Of a DNA stretch of 36,260 nucleotides, positions 17,387 to 24,660 are shown piece by piece. Origin of the DNA: GCA-002722245 sp964230605 (lineage in GTDB: Bacteria > Bacteroidota > Bacteroidia > Flavobacteriales_C > GCA-002722245); NCBI GenBank assembly GCA_964230605.1, contig CAXRIN010000093.1, positions 1 to 36,260 on the forward strand, read 5' to 3'. Position 1 is the stretch's first letter. Every line of letters starts with the position of its first letter. The notes beneath the pieces are model-generated. The model saw only the letters and a program-made list of their open reading frames with translations, searched no databases and was not told the DNA's origin. The translations under genes and the position numbers were made by a program.

Positions 17387-18424
17387 ATGAAATTGAACAA
17401 AATATTTTTAGGGTTTGCTTCTGTTTTAATTGGGTTTTCATCATGTGAGCCAATAGAGGAAGTAGGTCCAAGTTTATGTCCTAGTTCAGATTTTAGTTTC
17501 TCTGAAGGAGATTTAGAATTATATAGAGTTGGGAAAACAGAAGTTGATTTAGCATCTGTGAATAATGTTTTGCCCCTTGATTCAACAGGTTTACATTTAG
17601 TTGCAGATTTTGGTGAAAATGTTTCTTGGGAGTTGAAATTATCTAATGGATCTCTAGAAAAGAATTATTCAGGAAGTGGTTCTTCATTTGATATTTATTG
17701 GTATGGAACTCCTGACAAGTTTAATGGGCAAAATGTTTCATTTGGAGCAGGTGATGTTACCATAGAGCTTGATGTTATATGTCAAGAAACTATTGCTAAG
17801 ACAATTAAGCTAACTGGTAAGCAGACTTTTACTAATACTCACCCTTCTTTTGGATTTTTAGCTAGAGATTGGGATAAAAATGGTCAATATCCAGTAAGAA
17901 ATGATAATTATACTTTCTTTGACGGTGCGCCATTTGTATCTGGAAATACAGCAGCTGAAGGTAGAGTTTTTGATTATTTTGAAGAGACTTCTTCTCCTTT
18001 TGGAGGTAAGTATTTAGAGTTTGTATACTATAGTGGAATTGGTCCAAGTTGGTACTTTGGAGATTATGCTGTTCAAATGAAAGATTTCCAAAATTTATTA
18101 GCGACAGATAATTGTGATAGTATTTATGTTAATGTCTTTGTAAATAAAGTTGAAGGACATGATAATGTTCCTGCTAATTTTGGAATGAGAGATTCTACTA
18201 ATCAAGGTTTCTTGGTGAATGAAGATATCAGTTGGAATGGTTGGAAGCTTTTATCTTATAAGTTGAGTGATTTAAGAAGTACTATAAATAACGCTCCACT
18301 ATCTGATTTAGGTTCGGTTAAATCATTCTTAATTAATTTTGGTGCGTCTCCATCACAATCTGAGTCAACAGGTTGTAGGTATGATATGGTGTTGTTTACT
18401 GTTGGTGCACCTTTATTTGAGTAA
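17387..18424 (+). CDS. lipoprotein with C-terminal sugar-binding-like domain (paralogue 2)
   Basis: A 345-residue lipoprotein: lipobox GFSSC with Cys20, then EPIEEVGPSL. The acidic residues right after the cysteine resemble Bacteroidota surface-export signals. The N-terminal part has VSWELKLSN ... IYWYGTPDK, matching the VTWEIQVSG ... WLFGRSSNE block of the preceding lipoprotein. The C-terminal part has ISWNGWKLLSYKLSDLR, matching ITWNGWKEVTVPYSAF. It lies 6 bp after its paralogue and closes the operon, before a strong terminator. A role in binding chitin oligomers at the cell surface is inferred from architecture and context, not from a known family. Confidence 0.85.
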   Translation: MKLNKIFLGFASVLIGFSSCEPIEEVGPSLCPSSDFSFSEGDLELYRVGKTEVDLASVNNVLPLDSTGLHLVADFGENVSWELKLSNGSLEKNYSGSGSSFDIYWYGTPDKFNGQNVSFGAGDVTIELDVICQETIAKTIKLTGKQTFTNTHPSFGFLARDWDKNGQYPVRNDNYTFFDGAPFVSGNTAAEGRVFDYFEETSSPFGGKYLEFVYYSGIGPSWYFGDYAVQMKDFQNLLATDNCDSIYVNVFVNKVEGHDNVPANFGMRDSTNQGFLVNEDISWNGWKLLSYKLSDLRSTINNAPLSDLGSVKSFLINFGASPSQSESTGCRYDMVLFTVGAPLFE

Positions 18425-18446
18425 GAAAACTTGTCTTACATGATAT

Positions 18447-18470
18447 AGCCCTCTTTTTGAGGGCTTTTTT
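18447..18470 (+). terminator. terminator of the chitinase-barrel-lipoprotein operon
   Basis: AGCCCTC and GAGGGCT form a 7-bp stem with a five-T loop, followed by a run of Ts. It separates the operon from nagB. Confidence 0.92.
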
Positions 18471-18502
18471 TGTTTTATACTGCGAATTTCTGAGTAAATT
18501 TA
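18469..18502 (+). promoter_or_regulatory. possible nagB promoter
   Basis: TTTG at 18469-18472 and TAAATTTA at 18495-18502, 22 bp apart, resemble the -33 and -7 boxes. The -33 box would overlap the T-tract of the preceding terminator. The -7 box lacks the final G. Confidence 0.4.
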
Positions 18503-18536
18503 CACCTCATTTAATAGTAACCAAAAATTAAATAAA

Positions 18537-19295
18537 ATGAGTAACTACACAAAAGAGGTTTTCGATTCAGCAATTGAAGGATCAAAATTCGTTGCGAAAA
18601 AAATTAAAGAATTAATAGAGTCAAATAACGCTAGCGGTAAGAAAACAGTTCTTGGTTTAGCTACTGGTTCAACTCCTGTTAAAATGTATCAAGAATTAAT
18701 TAGAATGCATAAGGAGGAAGGTTTATCTTTTGCAAACGTGGTTACTTTCAATTTGGATGAATACTACCCAATGGAAAAGAATTCTGAGCATTCTTACTGG
18801 TATTTCATGCATGAAAACTTATTCAATCATATCGATGTGAAACCTGAAAATATTAATATTCCTCTAGGTAATTTACCTCAAGATCAAGTTGATGCTCATT
18901 GTGCAGAATATGAAGCCAAAATTGATGCAGAGGGTGGTTTAGATATTCAAATATTAGGAATTGGTAGAACTGGACATATTGGGTTTAATGAGCCTGGATC
19001 TGAATTAGAATCAGTGACTAGACAAGTAACTTTGGCACAAATTACAATTGATGATGCTGCTCCAGGTTTTGGTGGTGTGGAAAATGTGCCTTCTAAAGCT
19101 ATTACGATGGGTGTTGCATCTGTATTAAAAGCTAAATGTATTTACTTGATGGCTTATGGACAAAACAAAGCGCAAATTGTTTCGGATACTCTTACAAATG
19201 AAATAACAGATCAGGTACCTGCTACATATTTACAAAAACATAATAACACTGTTTTTGTACTTGATAACGAAGCAGCATCTTTGTTACCTGCATAA
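18537..19295 (+). CDS. nagB: glucosamine-6-phosphate deaminase family protein
   Basis: The family converts glucosamine-6-phosphate to fructose-6-phosphate and ammonia in the cytoplasm. The 252-residue protein has LGLATGSTP at 39-47, the proton-acceptor region TFNLDEYY with Asp74, and GIGRTGHIGFNEPGS at 141-155 with His147 and Glu152. Canonical NagB has an Asp two residues before the His (E. coli Asp141 in NDGH); here it is Thr145. The C-terminus is shorter than in the allosteric E. coli enzyme. The next gene is a fusion whose N-terminal half is a paralogue sharing the same change. It has its own upstream promoter-like region and downstream terminator. Family membership is certain; activity is probable, not proven. 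Confidence 0.92.
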   Translation: MSNYTKEVFDSAIEGSKFVAKKIKELIESNNASGKKTVLGLATGSTPVKMYQELIRMHKEEGLSFANVVTFNLDEYYPMEKNSEHSYWYFMHENLFNHIDVKPENINIPLGNLPQDQVDAHCAEYEAKIDAEGGLDIQILGIGRTGHIGFNEPGSELESVTRQVTLAQITIDDAAPGFGGVENVPSKAITMGVASVLKAKCIYLMAYGQNKAQIVSDTLTNEITDQVPATYLQKHNNTVFVLDNEAASLLPA

Positions 19296-19320
19296 TTGTT
19301 AGAACATAAATTAAATCTTG

Positions 19321-19345
19321 AAGCCAGGAAATTCCTGGCTTTTTG
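19321..19345 (+). terminator. terminator after nagB
   Basis: AAGCCAGG and CCTGGCTT (19321-19328 and 19334-19341) form an 8-bp stem with a five-base loop, followed by TTT. Confidence 0.88.
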
Positions 19346-19452
19346 CATTTTTAATGTTTAAGTTTTCATTTGGTTAACCTATGAATACACCTATTGCCAA
19401 TTGAATTTTTTGAAATATTTTTAAGATAGTAACCGTAACCAAATTTCTCATT

Positions 19453-21342
19453 GTGGAAAAGATTCAAAACAAAGTTTTCAAATCAGCTGATGAAGGTGCT
19501 CTTTATGTAGCGCAAGAAATTAAATCATTAATACTTGAAAAAGCCAAAAAGGATGAAAAGGTTGTTCTGGGGTTAGCAACTGGAGCATCGCCAATTTCTC
19601 TTTACCGAGAATTGGTAAAGATGCATCAAGAAGGTTTGAGTTTTTCAAATGTAATTACCTTCAATTTGGATGAGTATTATCCAATGGATCAAGAGGCAGT
19701 TCAATCATATCATAGATTTATGAACGAGCACTTGTTTAACAAAATTGATATTCCAAAAGAGAACATCAACATTCCCTCTGGAATGATTGAAATGGATGAG
19801 ATTGCTGAGTTTTGTAAATCTTATGAAAAGAAAATAGATGAGTTAGGAGGGATTGATATTCAGATATTAGGAATAGGTAGAACTGGGCATATAGGTTTTA
19901 ATGAACCTGGTTCAACTTCTAGGTCTTTTACACGTTTGGTAACGCTTGATAAAAAAACAAGAAGAGACGCTTCAAAGGATTTTAAAAGCATGGATAGTGT
20001 TCCTCGTAAAGCTATCACAATGGGAGTTGGAACAATCTTTAAAGCTAAAAGTATTTACTTAATGGCTTGGGGGGAGAAGAAAGCGGAAATTGTCTCTAAA
20101 GCCATCGAGGGTAGAGTTTCAGCTTTAATTCCTGCAACATTTCTTCAAAATCATCCTGAAGCAATTTTTATTTTGGATGAACCAGCAGCCTCTGAGCTAA
20201 CAAGAGTCAAAACTCCATGGTTGGTTGGTGATTGTGTTTGGACAGAAAAACTTACACTTAAAGCTGTTTGTTGGTTAAGTGAGAAGTTGAATAAAGCAGT
20301 TCTTAAATTGACTGATGAAGATTATAATGAGTATGGAATGGGAGATCTTATTGCACAAATGGGATCAGCCTATGAATTGAATCTTGAAATTTTCCGTCAT
20401 TTAAGAGATACTATTACTGGTTGGCCTGGAGGTAAGCCTGAAACAGCGGGGCAGAGACGTCCTGAGCGTTCAGCTCCATTCCCTAAAAGAACTTTAGTTT
20501 TAAGTCCTCATCCTGATGATGATGTTATATCAATGGGAGGAACTTTTATTCGTTTGGTAGATCAAGGTCATGAAGTATCTGTAGGTTATATGACTAATGG
20601 TAGTATGGCGGTACATGATGAAGATGTGTTAAACAGATTAAGTTTTATGCGTCAATTCATGAAAACTTTTGAACTTCAAGGTGATAAAGTTGATGAGTTT
20701 GCTGAAAAGGCTAAATCATTTTTCCGAAAGAAAGACTCTTCAACAATTGATTTACCTGAAATTCTAGAAATTAAATCTCTGATAAGAAAAAGAGAAGCTC
20801 AGTCTGCATATAGATACTGTGGAGTTGATGATGATAATGCTTATTTCCTAGATCTTCCATTTTATAAGACAGGAAAAGCTCAAAAGAAATCTGTTTCGAG
20901 AGAAGATATTGAAAAAGTAAAGGCTTTATTGAGTGAAATTGAGCCTCATCAAATCTTCGTAGCAGGTGATAAAGCAGATCCGCATGGAACACATAAAACT
21001 TGTTTGGACATTTTTATTAAGGCTTTTAATGAACTTCAAGAAGATGAAGAAGCATCTTGGATAAAGAACTGTTGGGTATGGCAATATCGTGGAGCTTGGT
21101 TAGAATGGCCTATAGATGAGGTAGAGATGGTTGTTCCTTTAAGTCCCGACGAAGTTACCAAAAAGAGAACAGCGATTTTTAAGCATGAATCACAAAAGGA
21201 TGGAGGTGTTTTTCCAGGTGATGACCCTAGGGAATTTTGGCAACGCGCAGAAGACAGAAATAGAAAGACCGCAGAGTTGTATAATAAGCTTGGAATGCCT
21301 GAGTATCAGGCTGCTGAAGCGTTCAAACGTTTGCATTTGTAA
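19453..21342 (+). CDS. NagB-like deaminase fused to PIG-L/LmbE deacetylase
   Basis: A 629-residue two-domain protein. Residues 1-250 are NagB-like: LGLATGASP, NLDEYY with Asp73, and IGRTGHIGFNEPGS at 141-154 with His146 and Glu151, again Thr144 where Asp is usual. After a linker region (about 255-345) comes a PIG-L/LmbE zinc deacetylase: LVLSPHPDDD with His353, Asp355 and Asp356, and DPHGTHK with His511 and His514. The pair suggests one polypeptide removing acetate and then ammonia from GlcNAc-6-phosphate or a related sugar, which could replace NagA; that is inference. Similar fusions exist in Bacteroides. The start is GTG at 19453, 18 bp after a TAGTAACC motif; no in-frame ATG is nearby. Confidence 0.92.
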   Translation: MEKIQNKVFKSADEGALYVAQEIKSLILEKAKKDEKVVLGLATGASPISLYRELVKMHQEGLSFSNVITFNLDEYYPMDQEAVQSYHRFMNEHLFNKIDIPKENINIPSGMIEMDEIAEFCKSYEKKIDELGGIDIQILGIGRTGHIGFNEPGSTSRSFTRLVTLDKKTRRDASKDFKSMDSVPRKAITMGVGTIFKAKSIYLMAWGEKKAEIVSKAIEGRVSALIPATFLQNHPEAIFILDEPAASELTRVKTPWLVGDCVWTEKLTLKAVCWLSEKLNKAVLKLTDEDYNEYGMGDLIAQMGSAYELNLEIFRHLRDTITGWPGGKPETAGQRRPERSAPFPKRTLVLSPHPDDDVISMGGTFIRLVDQGHEVSVGYMTNGSMAVHDEDVLNRLSFMRQFMKTFELQGDKVDEFAEKAKSFFRKKDSSTIDLPEILEIKSLIRKREAQSAYRYCGVDDDNAYFLDLPFYKTGKAQKKSVSREDIEKVKALLSEIEPHQIFVAGDKADPHGTHKTCLDIFIKAFNELQEDEEASWIKNCWVWQYRGAWLEWPIDEVEMVVPLSPDEVTKKRTAIFKHESQKDGGVFPGDDPREFWQRAEDRNRKTAELYNKLGMPEYQAAEAFKRLHL

Positions 21343-21345
21343 TTT

Positions 21346-21378
21346 ATTGTTAAAAAAATTGTGTAACCTTTATTTTAG
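21346..21378 (+). promoter_or_regulatory. promoter of the type IX-secreted protein gene
   Basis: ATTG at 21346-21349 and TATTTTAG at 21371-21378 are 21 bp apart and resemble the -33 and -7 boxes. The ATG follows at 21419. Confidence 0.5.
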
Positions 21379-21418
21379 GCTTATTTTAGACGCATTGTTT
21401 AACCTATTTTATTTTAAT

Positions 21419-22423
21419 ATGAAAAAAACTTTACTATCAAGTATTGCTATCGCTGCTTTTTCAGTAGCAAACGCTCAATCTTTTGTAAACGCAACTGGAT
21501 TTAACGAAGAATTCTCAAGTGCTGACAAAACAGAAGATGCTGGTTCTGACAGAGAGATTTTCTGGTATGGATGTGGAATTACAACAGCGTCTACTGAAAC
21601 TGAATGTAATTCAGTAGATTACGATTTAACTAGATCTGGAAACGGAAAGTTATCTGTTGCTACAACGAAGCCTGTTGCTGCTGGTAACTGGACTCCAATG
21701 GGATTCTCTTTAGTTAACGCAGGAAAAGATCAAACTGTTGATATTTCATCAAATAACACTGTTTCTGTTTCTTATACAAACACTTCTTCTAATACAGTTG
21801 AGGTATACTGGTTGTTTGCTTCATCTGCTGATAACGGAACGACTTTAAAACTAACTTCTGCTGATGGTACTGGATCTTCATGGGGTGGTGTTGTTGCTGC
21901 TGGAGCTACTAAAACTTTAGATTTCGATTTATCTACTGGAACTAGAACTTCATGGGAGTTAGATGAAGCTGGTTGTGCTGCCAAAGGTGGTGTAGGTGGT
22001 GGAGCTGCTAAATGTATTTGGGATGATGGTTTTGATGTAAAAAACCTTTACTCAATTGATATCACTATTACTGGAGAAGCAACTGCTGAATCATCTTGGG
22101 CTCCAGCTGCATTAAACGGTGAAACTGTTGAATTTGATTACATCAAAGGAGGTACTCAAGATAACAGCTCAAACGAAGTTATTGCTTCTGCATTAAATGT
22201 TTACCCTAACCCAGCATCTGACGTATTAAACGTTAAGTTTGACGCTACTGCTGCTACTACTGTTGAGTTAACTGACTTAACTGGAAAAGTAGTTGCTACT
22301 CAACAAGCTCAAGCTGGTGCAGTTAACGCTACTTTCGCTACTGGTGCAGTTAACGCTGGTGTTTACTTTGTAAACGTTAAAAACGCAAACGGATCAACTA
22401 CTCAAAAAGTAGTTATCAAATAA
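21419..22423 (+). CDS. type IX-secreted carbohydrate-binding-like protein
   Basis: From the ATG at 21419 the protein has 334 residues: signal peptide MKKTLLSSIAIAAFSVANAQ, a beta-rich central domain, and a C-terminal type A sorting domain for the type IX secretion system. The sorting domain is recognised by NVYPNPASDVLNV, VELTDLTGKVV and GVYFVNVKNANGSTTQKVVIK-like features. The central domain runs from TVSVSYTNTSSNTVEVYWLF to WAPAALNGETVEFDYIKGG, the layout of a jelly-roll binding domain. No catalytic motif is seen. Codon choice is strongly biased (AAC for Asn, GCT for Ala, ACT for Thr), unlike the neighbouring transporter, suggesting high expression. It is probably a secreted or surface-attached chitin-binding protein, by context. 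The start further upstream would overlap the deacetylase gene and remove the signal peptide. Confidence 0.88.
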   Translation: MKKTLLSSIAIAAFSVANAQSFVNATGFNEEFSSADKTEDAGSDREIFWYGCGITTASTETECNSVDYDLTRSGNGKLSVATTKPVAAGNWTPMGFSLVNAGKDQTVDISSNNTVSVSYTNTSSNTVEVYWLFASSADNGTTLKLTSADGTGSSWGGVVAAGATKTLDFDLSTGTRTSWELDEAGCAAKGGVGGGAAKCIWDDGFDVKNLYSIDITITGEATAESSWAPAALNGETVEFDYIKGGTQDNSSNEVIASALNVYPNPASDVLNVKFDATAATTVELTDLTGKVVATQQAQAGAVNATFATGAVNAGVYFVNVKNANGSTTQKVVIK

Positions 22424-22447
22424 GTTTAAGAAATTAAACAAACAGAG

Positions 22448-22477
22448 AAGGGGCAAGCAATGCTTGACCCTTTTTTT
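22448..22477 (+). terminator. terminator after the type IX-secreted protein gene
   Basis: AAGGGGCAAGC and GCTTGACCCTT pair with one G-A mismatch around an AAT loop, followed by a run of seven Ts. Confidence 0.9.
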
Positions 22478-22534
22478 GTGCAATTATTTTTCCACAATGA
22501 ATATAAACGCTGCTTTACTTTAACCTTAATTGTG

Positions 22535-22542
22535 TATATTCG
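22535..22542 (+). promoter_or_regulatory. -7-like element of the NagP-like permease gene
   Basis: TATATTCG differs from TAnnTTTG at one position and lies 33 bp before the ATG. The same TATATTCG octamer precedes the nagX-like gene (24632-24639). The -33 box is unclear (CTTTAC about 17 bp upstream). Confidence 0.4.
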
Positions 22543-22575
22543 AGCCCGATTTATACTAATATTAAAACTTTAAAA

Positions 22576-24531
22576 ATGTCTACTGAAAAGAATAAAAGCG
22601 TACTCGTACCCTTTTTAATTATCGCTGGGATGTTCTTTATCTTCGGTTTTGTTACCTGGATTAATGGAGCTCTTATCCCATTCATGAAAACAATGTGTGA
22701 ATTATCTGATGCTGAATCATTTTTGGTTGTTTCAGCTTCATATATATCATTCGTTGTAATGGCTGTGCCTGCCTCAATGGTACTTAAGAAGATTGGTTAC
22801 AGAAGAGGAATGTCCCTAGGTTTAATTTTGATGGGACTTGGGGCTTTGGTTTTTATTCCTGCAGCTTCGTCAAGAACTTATGCAATCTTTTTAACAGGGA
22901 TATTTATTCAAGGAGCTGGTATGACTATTCTTCAAACAGCGTCTAATCCATATATCACTATACTTGGACCAATTGAATCTGCAGCAAAAAGAATCTCAAT
23001 CATGGGGATTTGTAATAAAATTGCAGGGGCTTTAGGGTCAATAATTTTTGGTGTTCTCCTGCTTTCAGGAATTAAAGAAATTAATGAGAAATTAGGTCTT
23101 GTTAAAGGAACTGAAAGAGATTTGATATTAGATCAAATGGCTGATAGTGTTGTAGGTCCTTATATTATTATGGCTATTGCTTTAGGAGTTTTAGGTGTAT
23201 TAATAAACTTCGCTCCTCTACCAGATTTAAATATGGGTGAGGAAGAAGAAGAAGGAAACGTAACATCAAGTGAATCTGATTTTGCTTCGTCTAAAACTTC
23301 TGTGTTTCAATTCCCACATTTGTTGTTGGGAGTTCTTGCGCTCTTTATGTATGTAGGAGTTGAAGTTGCTGCTGGAGATACAATTATTGCATATGGAATT
23401 TCAATGGATCTTGAAGGTGCTACAAGATTTACTTCTTTTACACTTGGATTCATGGTAATTACTTATTTAGCTGGAGCAATATTAATTCCTAAAGTCATTT
23501 CTCAAAAAGCAGCACTTACTGGTTCTGCAATTTTAGGATCGATCTTTACGGTATGTATTGTAATGACTGAAGGATTTACTTCAGTAATATTCGTTGCGAT
23601 GTTAGGTATTGCCAATGCACTTGTTTGGCCAGCAATTTGGCCTTTGGCTATTGATAAATTGGGTAAATACACAAAAACAGGAGCTGCTTTATTAATTATG
23701 GCAATTGCGGGAGGGGCAGTTATTTCTCCTATTTATGGTCTGTTTGTTGGGTCTCAAAAGGATTCAATGGTAACTGAAAGAGCAGGTGAAATTGATGCTG
23801 CAGTGAAAAATGCAAATCAAATTCTTATTTCATATCCTAAAACACAAATAGTTGATTCGAATGAGGTTGCTTTAGATCCAACTTTATTAGCAAAAATTAA
23901 TGCTGCAAGTTTAAATCTTGATACAGCTTCTATGAAATTAGCTGAAAACAGTATTTCAAATGAGGATGTTATAAAGTATATTAAACTTTCAAATGCTGAT
24001 ATTCATGGAGCTTTTGATTTGTCAGTAGGTTTAAATGCAGCGAAGGACTCTCTTTCTAAGCTTGTGAAGGCTATCGGAAAAGATGCTGATTTGGCACCAA
24101 GTTTTGCAACTGCTTTTATTAATACATTTACTGGAGGTGTTGATGTAACAGGTGAGTTTAATGCATGGGGAGATAAGTTGAATAAGGTTATAAACTCGGC
24201 TGATAAATCTACTGTTGGAGCTGGAATTGGTGATTTAGTTTCTTTAGCTGGAGACTTAAAAACGAAAGTTGCAGGAAAAGCTGAATTAGAATCTAGATTA
24301 GATGATATTGTATCCTTGTTAGGAACAGCAAAAAATAACCTTTCGTCTTTATCTGAAAATGATCAGATTCTAGCAAAGTCAGCTGCTGAATTAGGTAAAG
24401 CTGATGCTCAAATTAAGCCAGTAGTTGCTCAAGCTTCTACATCAGGTTATTGGGTTTTATTACCGTGTTATTTAATAATTTTATTCTTTGCTGTTAAAGG
24501 GCATAAGATAGGTTTACCAGAAAAGGCGTAA
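22576..24531 (+). CDS. nagP: NagP/FucP-like sugar permease with a large extra domain
   Basis: An inner-membrane MFS sugar:proton symporter of the FucP/glucose-galactose porter group. Segments such as QTASNPYITILGPIESAAKR and SIMGICNKIAGALGSIIFG are typical of NagP-type GlcNAc permeases. The usual length is about 420-440 residues; this one has 651. Helices 1-11 end at about YGLFVGSQK (395) and helix 12 is YWVLLPCYLIILFFAVKG (625-642). Between them lies a soluble segment of about 228 residues (396-623) rich in Ala, Ser, Asp, Leu and Lys with no cysteine, probably all-helical. In the standard MFS topology the 11-12 loop is periplasmic. Reading frame and base composition run on without break, so this is an insertion, not a frameshift. 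GlcNAc specificity is inferred from context. Confidence 0.9.
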   Translation: MSTEKNKSVLVPFLIIAGMFFIFGFVTWINGALIPFMKTMCELSDAESFLVVSASYISFVVMAVPASMVLKKIGYRRGMSLGLILMGLGALVFIPAASSRTYAIFLTGIFIQGAGMTILQTASNPYITILGPIESAAKRISIMGICNKIAGALGSIIFGVLLLSGIKEINEKLGLVKGTERDLILDQMADSVVGPYIIMAIALGVLGVLINFAPLPDLNMGEEEEEGNVTSSESDFASSKTSVFQFPHLLLGVLALFMYVGVEVAAGDTIIAYGISMDLEGATRFTSFTLGFMVITYLAGAILIPKVISQKAALTGSAILGSIFTVCIVMTEGFTSVIFVAMLGIANALVWPAIWPLAIDKLGKYTKTGAALLIMAIAGGAVISPIYGLFVGSQKDSMVTERAGEIDAAVKNANQILISYPKTQIVDSNEVALDPTLLAKINAASLNLDTASMKLAENSISNEDVIKYIKLSNADIHGAFDLSVGLNAAKDSLSKLVKAIGKDADLAPSFATAFINTFTGGVDVTGEFNAWGDKLNKVINSADKSTVGAGIGDLVSLAGDLKTKVAGKAELESRLDDIVSLLGTAKNNLSSLSENDQILAKSAAELGKADAQIKPVVAQASTSGYWVLLPCYLIILFFAVKGHKIGLPEKA

Positions 24532-24551
24532 TTACATTTACTTCACATACA

Positions 24552-24580
24552 AAATCCCCGCATTTGCGGGGATTTTTTGT
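24552..24580 (+). terminator. terminator after the permease gene
   Basis: AAATCCCCGC and GCGGGGATTT form a perfect 10-bp stem with an ATTT loop, followed by more Ts. Confidence 0.95.
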
Positions 24581-24631
24581 TTGTATGGTATTAGTCCTAG
24601 GGATTTACTTTAGGAATAAGACTTCTTGAAT

Positions 24632-24639
24632 TATATTCG
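24632..24639 (+). promoter_or_regulatory. -7-like element of the nagX-like gene
   Basis: TATATTCG, identical to the octamer before the permease gene, lies 21 bp before the ATG at 24661. TTTAGG about 20 bp upstream may be the -33 box. Confidence 0.4.
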
Positions 24640-24660
24640 TGTAATTAACTGACTATACTT

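Noticed and set aside
12444..18424. SusC/SusD pair
   Set aside because: The barrels are far shorter than SusC and show no plug or TonB box, and the lipoproteins lack SusD-like helical repeats and show beta-sandwich patterns.
21185..21418. N-terminal extension of the type IX-secreted protein overlapping the deacetylase gene
   Set aside because: It would bury the signal peptide inside the protein and overlap the end of the preceding gene by about 150 bp; the ATG at 21419 is preceded by a promoter-like sequence.
23761..24444. Frameshift or chimeric join producing the oversized permease
   Set aside because: One uninterrupted frame continues through the insert into a correct helix 12, with composition like the flanks.
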